64,000 nucleotides of DNA. Origin: Streptomyces sp. TG1A-8 (GTDB lineage: Bacteria; Actinomycetota; Actinomycetes; Streptomycetales; Streptomycetaceae). The stretch spans positions 2,728,001 through 2,792,000 of the forward strand of contig NZ_JASTLB010000001.1 in NCBI RefSeq assembly GCF_030499535.1. Reading direction: 5' to 3'. The translations under genes were made by a program, and so were the position numbers. A model generated the notes under the pieces. The model was not told the DNA's origin. It was given only the letters and a program-made list of their open reading frames with translations, and did not search any database. Below, piece after piece: positions 1 to 9,200 of this stretch; the stretch's first letter is position 1, and each line of letters begins with the position of its first letter.

Positions 1-1086
1 GTCACTCTCACCCCGCCGTCCTTCGGCCCCGTCCACAACCGCCCCACCACCCCCGGCGGCGACATCCGGCCCTGCCGCTGCCGCAAGCTCCACGAGCCCA
101 CGGACGCCCTGCTCGGGACGCCGCTGAACCCGCAGACGTACGACTACGCGGGCGCGGTCCTCTTCAACGCCCACGCCGGAGCCCTGTGGGCCCGCTTCAC
201 CACCTACCTGCGCCGGGAGCTCGCCGCCCGGCTCGGCATGACCCAGAAGGCCGCCCACGCGGTGCTGCGGGTCTCTTTCGCCAAGGTCGCCGAGTACCAG
301 CAGCGCGGCCTGGTCCACTTCCACGCCGTCATCCGACTCGACGGCCCGGACGGCACCAGTCAGCCCCCGCCGCCGTACGCCACCGTCGCCGTGCTCTCGG
401 ACGCCGTCCGCGCCGCCGCCTCGCGGGTCCGCGTCAGGGTCGAGTCGGACGCGGTCGGGGAACGCGAACTCTCCTGGGGCGAACAGCTCGACGTGCGCGA
501 GATCGCCGCCTTCGGCACCGACACCGAATTCAGCGATCAGGCCGTGGCCGCCTACGTGGCGAAGTACGCCACCAAGTCCGCCGACGCCTCCGGCGCCCTC
601 GACCGCGCCCTGTTCTGCCGCCCCTGCCAGGGACGCGGCGCCACCCTCCTGCCCCAGGGAACCCCGCTCCCCTGCACCGCGTGCGACGGTACCGGACAGG
701 CCCGGCCCCTGCCCCGCCTCGGCGTCGCCCGGCACGTGCGGCAGATGATCCGCACCTGCTGGGAGCTGGGCAGGCTGCCGGAGTTCGCCGACCTCAAGCT
801 CTGGAAGTGGGCTCACATGCTCGGCTTCCGGGGCCACTTCTCCACCAAGTCCCGCGCCTACTCCACCACCCTCGGCGCGCTGCGCGCCGCCCGCCGCGCC
901 TGGCGCACCGAACAGGCCCGCGCCCACGCCGGCCTGCCCGAGCCGGACCCGGACACCACCCTCGTCGTCGGCCACTGGGCCTACCAGGGCTCGGGCTACA
1001 GCCCCGGCGCTGCCCTCCTCGCCGCCCACGTCTGGCACCGCAGGGAACTGGAACGCCGGTTCATCGCCGAAGGGGGCTGCGAATGA
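1..1086 (+). CDS. RepSA-type replication initiator (5' end outside window)
   Basis: The reading frame is open from base 1 to a TGA at 1084-1086, so the N-terminus lies before the window. It resembles the RepSA initiators of pSAM2-like integrative elements, which start rolling-circle replication of the excised circle. Visible signs are an HUH-like motif (VHFHAV, coded near 316-333), the later tyrosine motif YVAKYATK (about 550-573), and a zinc-ribbon-like pair CRPC...CTAC (about 616-685). The stop overlaps the start of the excisionase gene by 4 bp (ATGA), so rep, xis and int form one operon. The family call rests on motifs and context. Confidence 0.85.
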   Translation, partial: VTLTPPSFGPVHNRPTTPGGDIRPCRCRKLHEPTDALLGTPLNPQTYDYAGAVLFNAHAGALWARFTTYLRRELAARLGMTQKAAHAVLRVSFAKVAEYQQRGLVHFHAVIRLDGPDGTSQPPPPYATVAVLSDAVRAAASRVRVRVESDAVGERELSWGEQLDVREIAAFGTDTEFSDQAVAAYVAKYATKSADASGALDRALFCRPCQGRGATLLPQGTPLPCTACDGTGQARPLPRLGVARHVRQMIRTCWELGRLPEFADLKLWKWAHMLGFRGHFSTKSRAYSTTLGALRAARRAWRTEQARAHAGLPEPDPDTTLVVGHWAYQGSGYSPGAALLAAHVWHRRELERRFIAEGGCE

Positions 1087-1307
1087 ACGCGCAGGAACCC
1101 GCCCCGACCCGGCAGGGGCCGAGCACGCCGGAAGAACTGCTGACGGTTCCCCAGGTCATGGCCCGCCTTCAGCTCGGCCGCTCCGCCGTCTACGACCTGC
1201 TCCGCAGCGGCCAGCTCGCCTCGATCACCCTCGGCCGTGCCCGCCGCATCCCCGCCCGCGCGCTCACCGACTTCATCCGTGTCCGTCTCGAACAGGAAGC
1301 CGCCTGA
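1083..1307 (+). CDS. xis: Excisionase / MerR-like helix-turn-helix DNA-binding protein (Xis)
   Basis: A 74-residue protein whose ATG lies inside the rep stop (ATGA overlap). After an acidic, Pro-rich start it carries a winged-helix DNA-binding domain of the excisionase type: LTVPQVMARLQLGRSAVYDLL, then the wing with LGRARRIPARALTDFI. Such proteins bend DNA at the attachment site and steer the integrase towards excision. It sits directly before int and its stop shares one base with the int start, the usual rep-xis-int order of actinomycete integrative elements. Function is inferred from fold and position. Confidence 0.85.
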   Translation: MNAQEPAPTRQGPSTPEELLTVPQVMARLQLGRSAVYDLLRSGQLASITLGRARRIPARALTDFIRVRLEQEAA

Positions 1308-2593
1308 TGACCACGCCGCGCTCCTCCTCATTCCGCCGCACCCGCTCCCGCGCCAACGGCGACGGAACCGTCTATCAGCGCAAGGACGGCCGCTGGGAAG
1401 CCGCCGGGTACGTCCTCGCCCCCGGCAACACCCGCAAGCGCGTCCGCGTCTACGGCACCACCCGCAAGGATGCCCTCGCCAAGCTCACCGAGAAGATCGC
1501 CGCCAGCGACCTTGGCTTGCCCGTCGCGGCGGCCGACAGCACCGTCAGCACGTACCTGACGTACTGGCTGAACAGTGTCGCCATCCACCAGGTGCGGGAG
1601 AACACCCACACCCGCTACGCCGCCTGCGTCCGCCTCCATCTCAACCCCGGGCTCGGGGCAAAGAAGCTCGCCCGACTCACTGCCCGCGACGTCCGTACCT
1701 TCCTCGACCGCCTTCGCGTCGCTTGCCAGTGCTGCACCCAGGAACGCGACACCGACCGGCGCTCCTGCTGCGCCATCGGCCAGTGCTGCAGTAAGCGGCT
1801 CTCCCCGCTGACCGTGACCTACGTCCACTCGGTCCTCAAGTCCGCCCTGGAACACGCCGTCCGCGAAGACGACCTTCCCCGTAACGTCGCCCGAAATGTC
1901 AAGACCCCGGCGCCCCGCCCCCGGCGCTTCAAGCCGTTCACCGCGAGCGAGGCCCGGCAGTTCCTCCACGCAGCCAGCAGCGACCGGCTCCACGCCCTGT
2001 ACGAACTCGCCCTGCGCACCGGGCTCCGCAAGGGCGAACTCCTCGGGCTGCACTGGGACGACCTCGACCTCAACACGGGAACCGCCGCCATCCACCGTTC
2101 CCTCCAGCGCACCCGCACCGGCGGCCTGACCGTCCTGCACACCAAGACCCGCGCCTCCGAACGTCGCATCGTCCTCCCCACCGAATGCGTCAACTCGCTG
2201 AAGACTCACCGGGAACGGCAGGAGGAAGCACGCCGGGCCGCGGGCACAAGCTGGTCGGACAACGGCCTCGTGTTCACCACCACCACCACCGGCAGCCCTC
2301 TCGAACCCGCGAACCTCACCCGCAGCTTCAGCCGACTCCTCAACGGCGCAGGACTTCGCCGCATCCGGTTTCACGACCTACGGCACTCGACCGCCACCCT
2401 GCTTCTGGAACAGGGCGTCGACCTCGTCGTGATCAAGGAACTCCTGGGGCACGCCCACATCGGCGTCACCGCCGGCGTCTACGCCCACGTAAGGCTCCGC
2501 CTCCAACGCCAGGCCATCGACACCCTCGGCAACGCCCTCAGGTCGACCGATGGCGACCACGACGACCCACCCGCCACAGCCGTCGTCCGCTGA
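1307..2593 (+). CDS. int: Tyrosine recombinase / phage-type integrase of an integrative conjugative element
   Basis: A 428-residue site-specific recombinase. It has an AP2-like arm-binding N-terminus (KDGRWEAAGYV), a SAM-like core-binding domain (STVSTYLTYWLNS..., residues about 70-180), and a catalytic domain with the Arg of LALRTGLRKGELL, the HxxR of FHDLRHS, the second His of LLGHAHIGV and the nucleophile Tyr in GVYAHV. The core-binding domain carries a cysteine-rich insertion (ACQCC...SCCAIGQCC, about residues 140-165), possibly a metal-binding loop. The ATG overlaps the xis stop by one base (TGATG). It is the last gene before the hairpin at 2625, as expected at an element end. Confidence 0.93.
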   Translation: MTTPRSSSFRRTRSRANGDGTVYQRKDGRWEAAGYVLAPGNTRKRVRVYGTTRKDALAKLTEKIAASDLGLPVAAADSTVSTYLTYWLNSVAIHQVRENTHTRYAACVRLHLNPGLGAKKLARLTARDVRTFLDRLRVACQCCTQERDTDRRSCCAIGQCCSKRLSPLTVTYVHSVLKSALEHAVREDDLPRNVARNVKTPAPRPRRFKPFTASEARQFLHAASSDRLHALYELALRTGLRKGELLGLHWDDLDLNTGTAAIHRSLQRTRTGGLTVLHTKTRASERRIVLPTECVNSLKTHRERQEEARRAAGTSWSDNGLVFTTTTTGSPLEPANLTRSFSRLLNGAGLRRIRFHDLRHSTATLLLEQGVDLVVIKELLGHAHIGVTAGVYAHVRLRLQRQAIDTLGNALRSTDGDHDDPPATAVVR

Positions 2594-2616
2594 CGTTGCC
2601 GTCACCGTTGCCGTCA
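2594..2616. repeat. Two direct 11-bp repeats just after int
   Basis: CGTTGCCGTCA occurs at 2594-2604 and again at 2606-2616, separated by one base, starting at the base after the int stop. Short repeats next to an integrase gene are often integrase arm-binding sites or part of attP/attR. That role is inferred from position only. Confidence 0.4.
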
Positions 2617-2624
2617 AACACCGC

Positions 2625-2660
2625 AGAAGCCCCGCCGGGACGAAATCCGGCGGGGCTTCT
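2625..2660. terminator. Hairpin terminator between int and the DUF4265 gene
   Basis: Perfect 14-bp inverted repeat: AGAAGCCCCGCCGG at 2625-2638 and its complement at 2647-2660, with an 8-nt loop. It lies 31 bp after int and 11 bp past the end of the convergent DUF4265 gene, so it can serve both transcripts. Confidence 0.85.
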
Positions 2661-2671
2661 CGCGAATCCAA

Positions 2672-3214
2672 TTAACGGTCAGACTCTGGCAATCCGAGCC
2701 CATCGCGATGGGCCCTCGCTAGAGCACCCTCTTCGATGCCGATTTTGCCTTCATCGGCAACACGAAGGAGAGCAACTCTCATGGACGCATAATCAACGTG
2801 CGGCGGCACATCGATTGCCCACAAGTACCCCGTCGTATCGATCTCCCAGGAACACTCAAAGCTGCGGAGCATGGCGTCAATCATGTCCCTCGCGTCGTCA
2901 TCCTTGATGATGACGCGGACCGTCGAATGCCCGGCCTCCGACACGAACTCCTCGAACACGAACTCTCTTCGCTCGTGATCAGCTCTGACTCGCACAATGT
3001 CCCCGAAGGCGATTCCCTTCACGTAGAAGGGAGTGTTCCGAACTTGGACCTCCATCTGTACGGAGGTCTTCCCAGTCCAGAGACGTTCCGCAGAGGCGCG
3101 GGCCCAACCGGCAATCTCGTCAGGGAGGTCGAAGGCTACCCTGTACAGCCTCTCGGGCTTACTCGCCGGCACCGACTCACCGCCGCTAGGGGTCGAGGAA
3201 GTCTCTGAGCTCAT
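2672..3214 (-). CDS. DUF4265 protein, probable immunity protein of the Rhs toxin
   Basis: A 180-residue cytoplasmic protein, with no signal peptide or membrane segment. Its core (YRVAFDLPDEI, NTPFYVKGIAFGDIVRV, SEAGHSTVRVII, DVPPHVDYASMR) matches my memory of DUF4265, a small domain common in actinobacteria. The frame runs back to 3304, but the ATG at 3214 is preferred: it makes the gene overlap the last 29 bases of the rhs gene, typical of a translationally coupled toxin-immunity pair. The position immediately 3' of the toxin tip suggests immunity against the HNH nuclease. That role is inferred, not shown. Base composition is less GC-rich than nearby core genes. Confidence 0.7.
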   Translation of the reverse strand: MSSETSSTPSGGESVPASKPERLYRVAFDLPDEIAGWARASAERLWTGKTSVQMEVQVRNTPFYVKGIAFGDIVRVRADHERREFVFEEFVSEAGHSTVRVIIKDDDARDMIDAMLRSFECSWEIDTTGYLWAIDVPPHVDYASMRVALLRVADEGKIGIEEGALARAHRDGLGLPESDR

Positions 3215-6200
3215 CGTCCCAATCCTCCAAAGCCTTCGTGGATTTATCCCTGTTACATCGACGGCAGGCCACCGCTCCATTGTGGTCGCCGCCATGCCCA
3301 CCACTGGCCTTCGGTTCTATGTGGTCGATCTGGGCATCGTCGGGCCTCCCCTTGACGGCGTTTCCATTAGCGTCTCGCGATGCGCGCCGCTCCACCGTCT
3401 GCCCACAGTAGTCACACTTGTACTCGCCGCCATTCTTCGCGGCGTTGGCGTCGTAAACCTTCTGCCTCTCAGCATCAGTGAAATCCAAACCGGCTCTGTT
3501 GCAGTTATGAACCAGGACCGGTGTAGTGCCCGCCAGCACATAGTACGTGTGCAGGGTGTCGACGGTGAGGTCGTAGGTCGTCTTGTGCTGGTGGAAGTTG
3601 TGGACCGTCTTGACGGTGACCGTCGTGCCATCGGGGCGGCGGAGTTCGGTGCCGGGGGTGAGGTTGTGGGCGTCGGTCCAGCGGTGGTGGCCGGCGTCCC
3701 AGAAGGGGTGATGCCAGGTGGTCGTCAGGGTCTGGGGCCGGTGCTTGCCGGTGTGGGGTGGGCCGCGGACTGGGGTGGTGTCCAGGGTGAGGGTGGTGAA
3801 GTCGCGGTCCGTGTGGGTGACGATGACCCTCTGAACCGTTTCCGGTGCGGTGATGCCGGTCTGCGGGTCGGTGGCGAGGACGGTGTCGCCTGGCTTGATG
3901 TGGCTGATCGGTCTGGAAGTGCCATCGGCCAGGCGGACGGCTGTGCTGGCGAGGAAGCTGTGCACGGCGCAGCTGGCGGCTTCTGTGCCGGCGCTCTCGA
4001 TTTCTCTGGTCTCGGCGAGTGCGCGTTCGGCGTCCAGGGCGCCGTTGGCGATTTTCGCGGCTTCTTCGGCGTCCTTGACGGCGGTGTAGGCGCGGTCGAG
4101 GGCGCGCCAGACCTTGAAGGCCTCCACACCGACCTTGATGGCCTTGAAGACCTTCCCCCAGGGGACGGCGGTCAGGGCGGTGTTGATGCAGCCCATGACG
4201 TCGCCCTTGGTGAAGCAGTTGTAGGCGTCGGTGAGGCCGATGACGTCGGCGACCAGGTTGAGTATGTGGTGCTTGAGGCCGGAGATCTGCTTTTTCGCGG
4301 CGGCGGCCGACGCGTCCGCAGTGGCCTTGGCCCGTGCCAGGGCCTGGGATTCGGCCTGAGGGTCGTAGGTCTTCTTGCTGATGTTTCCGCCGCCCGCGCC
4401 GCCGCCCGCGCCGAGACGGTGGCCGTCGGTGCAGGAACCATGGTGGCAGTAGGCGTGGTTGGAGCCGCCGGGGTCGACGGGGCCGGTGTCGACGTAGCGC
4501 TTGGGGTTGTTCTTGCTGGTGCCGGTGCCGCCGATGGGGTAGCCGACGCCGCACTGGTCGGCCATGCACAGGCCGGAGGGGTCGGAGCTGGTGACGGGGG
4601 TGTCGTCGGCGTAGTCGTAGGCGTTCCAGGACTGCGGGTCGCCGGTGTCGAGCAGGGGGTCGGGGGCGAGGAAGCGGCCGATGGAGGGGTCGTATTCGCG
4701 GGCGCCGAGGTTGGTCAGGCCGGTGTTGTCGTCCTGGGTGCCGCCGACGTAGCCGCGCTGGCCTGCGCTCCAGATGCCCGTCTGGTCGCGTTGCTCGCCG
4801 AAGGGCTTGTACTGGCGGCGGGTGACGGCCTGGGTCTGGGAGTCGATGGCGAGGGTGCCGGTGCCCTGGCGGTCGGGGATCAGGTAGGTGAAGTGGCCGT
4901 CGGAGGAGTGGGTGGCCACGGTTTGGCCGGCGATGGAGATGTAGCGCAGGCCGTCGGCGCTGGAGGCGTCCTTCTTGACGGTGAGCTCTTCGTCACCGGT
5001 GTAGAGGGTGGTGGCGCCGGGGCTGCGGCGGATCAGCAGGTTGCCGTCGGCGTCGTAGAGGTACTTGGTGTCGCCGACACTGCTGGTGGAGGACAGTTCG
5101 GCGAGGTGGTCTTCGTCGTCGTAGGTGAAGGTGTCCGTGCCCGCGCGGGTGGTGCGGGTGAGGACGTTGCCGTTGTCGTCGTAGGTGTAGGTGCTGGTGG
5201 TGTTGGCGCTGGGGTCTGCCGGGGTGACCTTGTCCACCTGGGCGACGGCGTGGGCCGGCTGGCCCTTGCCCGCGGTCGGGAAGGGGCTGTAGGTGGCGGT
5301 GGTGTCGTGGGAGGTGTCGCCGGCGGGGTCGTGGTCGACCTGGGTCTGGCGGGCGCCGGTGCCGTCGTAGGTCCAGCTCTGCCAGTACGGGGAAGGGCCG
5401 CCGACGGTGGTGGAGGCGCCCGGCGCGGGGGTGGCGGAGCAGGCGTCGGTGGCCGTCCAGGCTGCCTTCAGGCGCTGTGCCCAGTCGTAGTCGAAGCACT
5501 GGGTGTCGGTCTGGCCGGTCTCCAGCTTGTCGGTGATCTTGGTGACGTTGCCGGAGGGCTGGTAGTCGTAACCGGTCTGGTCGGCGATCGCGCGGCCGGA
5601 CTGGGTGACGGTGGTGGAGCCGGTCAGGCGGTGGGTCTGGTCGTCGTAGTTGAGGGTCTGCTGGGTGAAGTTGCCCGAGGTGCCGTAGGTGAACTGCTGG
5701 GGTTCGTCGAACTCGGTGTAGATCAGGCCGCTGACGTAGGCCCAGCCGTTGGTGTCGCCGCCCACGCCGATGGGGCGGTCGTAGGCGTCGTAGGTGTAGG
5801 AGACGGTCTCCTCGGGGAGCGCGATGGTGGCGGGGTCCTGGTCGGTGTAGCTGCTGAGCGTGCCGGTGAGCCGGTAGTGGTTCTGGTGGATGTAGGTGCC
5901 GGCCAGGGCGTGCTCGGAGGACGGCACGACGAGTTCTGTTGCCTGCGCCCAGCCGTGGCTGTCGTAGCCGAGGATCTTACTGGTGTAGGCGCTGCCGGAG
6001 GTGCCGCCCACGTACCGGGTCGAGGAGGTGGGCTTGCCCTTCTTCAGGGTGTCGTACGTCCAGGCCGCCAGCTCGTTGCTCGAGGAGGGGTCGGCGCCGC
6101 CGGTGGTGTCGTATTCGGCGGTCTTGCGGCCCATCTCGTCGTACTTGTAGGTGAGGGTCTTGCCGCGGTTGTCGGTGGTGGACTGCAGTTGGCCTGCGTT

Positions 6201-9200
6201 GTCGTAGATGGAGCTGGAGGAGCCGGTGTCCGGGTCGCTCTGCGAGGTGCGGCGGCCCAGCAGGTCGTATGTGCTGGTCCAGGAGTGGCCCTGGCCATCG
6301 TCCTGGCCGATCTGGTGGCCGGCCGTGTCATAGGAGTAGGTGACGGTGTCGGCGCCCCCGGTGGGAGTGCTGCCGTGGTAACGAAGCAGTTTGACCGTCT
6401 GACCACGCGCGTCGGTGAAGGCCGTGGTGGGCGTGGTGCCCTCGGGCGGGGTGACGTCGACGCGGTCGGAGCCGGGGTAGGCGGTGGTGGTGCGCCAGGT
6501 CTCCGAGGCGAAGCGGTAGGCGATGGAGGCGGTGACGCGTCCGGCGCCGTCGTAGAGGGTGCCGGTCTGGGAGGGCGTTTGGTTGTCGGGGGCGTCCACC
6601 AGTGTGCCGGTGGGGGCGCCGCTGTTGTAGTAGGGGCTGGAGCTGCTCACGGCCCAGCCGTGGCTGTCGTAGACGGTGTCGGTGATGACCCGGCCGCCGT
6701 CGACGGTCGCTGTCTGTGTCTCCCGTGGCCGCAGCATCGCGTCGTAGAGGGAGATGGAGGTGCGGTAGGTGTTGTTGTCGAGCAGGGTCTGGGTGGTGAC
6801 CGTCGACGGTGTCTTGGGGTTGAGGTCGTAGCTGTACTTGGTGTTGGGATTGTTGCTGGTGGAGAAGCCCGGGTTCCACACCGCGGTGAGGCGGCCCAGC
6901 GGGTCGTAGGTGCTGGTGGTGGAGTAGCCGGCCGCGTCGGTGGTCTTCAGGTCCAGTCCGCGGGCCGGGTCGAGGGTGGTCGTGGTGGTGAACCCGGCGC
7001 TCTGGCCGGTGACCTTGGGCTGGGTGACCTTGATGGAGGTCGGTGCGGCGCCGGTGGTCGGGGTGTACGCCGTCGTGGTGGTACGGCCGTCGGCGTCCGT
7101 CTCGGTCAGTTCACGGCCGTAGGAGTCGTAGGTGGTCTTCAGCGCGGTGATGTAGTGGGCGGTGCCGTCACTGGCGACCGAGTCGGCCTTCTGCACCATC
7201 GTCACGTCGCCCTTGCCTGGCGGTGCGGTGTTGTCGGTGGAGTTGTCGAAGAACGTCAGGTCGTCGCTGATCAGGTCGTCCGGGTACTTCGGGGTGTCGG
7301 CGCAGGAGACGGCGACCTGCTGAACCCTGCGCGGGGTGGGCAGGGTGTTGCCTGAGGCGTCCTTGGAGTACCAGGTGCGGGTGCACTTGTCGTCTTTGGT
7401 AGTAGAGGTGTCGCCGCGGTCGTCGACGGAGGTGGGCAGGCCGGTGGCGTCGTCGATGGCGTAGTCGGTCTCGGTGCTGCGCTGAGTACCGTCCGCTTTG
7501 GTGGTGACGGAGCGGCTGCGCTTGGTGTTGACGCGGCGGGCGACCAGGCTATCCAGTCCTGCCTTCGTACGGGACTGGGTGGCCGTGGCCGGTGAGCTCC
7601 AGGGATCGGTGGTCTCGTCGGACAGCAGCGCGCCACCGTCCCCGTTGAAACCTTCGGTTTCGAAGGTCTGGCCCGCCAGCCAGTCCGAGTCCTTTTGGGG
7701 GTCGTCGCCGGCGTGGTCGTCGAGGGTGACGCTGCGGGTTCCGGAGGAGGTCTTGTCGCCGTCCATGCCCCGGAAGTACGTCTGCCGCAGCAGCGTGGTC
7801 TTCTCCGGTGAGGTGCCGGTACGCGTCTCCACCGTGCGGTAGCCGCGCCACTGGTTCCAGGTGCGGTATTTGGCCTGGGTGAGCGGGTCGTCGTTGAAGT
7901 GCCAGGCCGGGTCACCGACGTAGGTGTAGGAGGTCTGGACGGGCAGGCCGCCGGCGGTCGGGTCCTGGGTGGTCACCGAGTTGACGATGAATTTGTTGAA
8001 CCAGTCCAGCTGCGGGGAGGTCTGGCCCGGCGGGGTCCAGTACGACGGGTAGCAGCGGTAGGTGTTGTCGTCGGCGCTGGAGGGCAGCACCGTGGTGCCC
8101 TTGCGGTGGCACTGCGGGCCGGAGTAGTTGACGGCGATCACTTCGCCTGACTCGGTGGTCACGGCCGTGAGCCGGTAGCGGGTGATCGGCTGGTAGCCGT
8201 CGAGGCCGTCGACTCGGTTCGCGAGTGCCTGTCCGGCGAACGTGACCGGGGGCAGGTCGAGGTTGCCGCCGTCCTGGCCGGTGTGGGTGATCGAGGACAG
8301 CCACAACGAGGGAGTGGTGGTGTCGCCGGTGGCGGGGAAGGTGTGGGTCAGTGACCAGGCGTCGACATCCTGGTAGGCGGTGCCGACCAGGACCTGGGTG
8401 CGGATGCCGGTCAGGCGCTTGGTGGTGAAGAAGGCCGGACCGTGGTTGTCGCAGGTGCCCGTCGAGGCGCAGGTCTGGTCGACGGGGACGTCGGGCCAGT
8501 GCGTGGCGTTGGCCGTCGTCATCTTCGAGGTGGCGCAGTCGAAGGTGGAGTCGGGCAGGCAGCGTTCGGCAGTGTCGAAGAAGACCTGTGCGGCGGCCGG
8601 AGCGTTGGTGGTGTCGTAGACCTTGTCCGCGAGCTGTCCGTACTGGATCTTGGCGAGGTATCCGCCGCGGGTGTACGGCGTGGCGGTGGTGGCGTTGTCG
8701 CGACCGTAGTAGCCGGTCTCCGGGGTGTACCAGTAGCTCATGGCGTTGCCATGGGCGTCGACGACGTAGTCGAGGTTCCAGCGGTAGCCCTGCTGGCACC
8801 AGGAGGCGGCGAAGGTGGAGGCGTGGCACGGCTCGTCGGTGTCGTTGCCGTACACGGGGGTGGTGAACACCGAGTTGGTGGTGGCGTTGCCCGAGGCCCA
8901 ACCGGGCAGCCGGTTCAGGCCGAAGTAGTAGCGGGTGCCGTCGGCGGTGGTGACGACGAAGTACTCGTGGTCGTTGTCGTCGTTGACCGTGTCGGTCTTG
9001 ATTTCGACTTTTTCGCCGTTGTCGTCCTGCGGGTGCCAGGTACCGGTCTTGTCGTCGTGGACGAGGGTGTTGGAAGAGCCGCCCAGGGACAGGGTGAGGG
9101 TCTGGACGGTGTCCGACCAGCACTCGTCTGAGGTCTTGGGTGTGCCGTTCGCCGCGTCGTCGGAGCAGGCCTGGTAGCTGCGTTCGACGAAGCCGGGCGA

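Noticed and set aside
3033..7355. 1440-codon open frame on the plus strand opposite the rhs gene
   Set aside because: Antisense shadow of a GC-rich gene. The encoded protein is Gly/Val/Ala-rich without domains, while the minus-strand frame has clear Rhs, Hint and HNH motifs.
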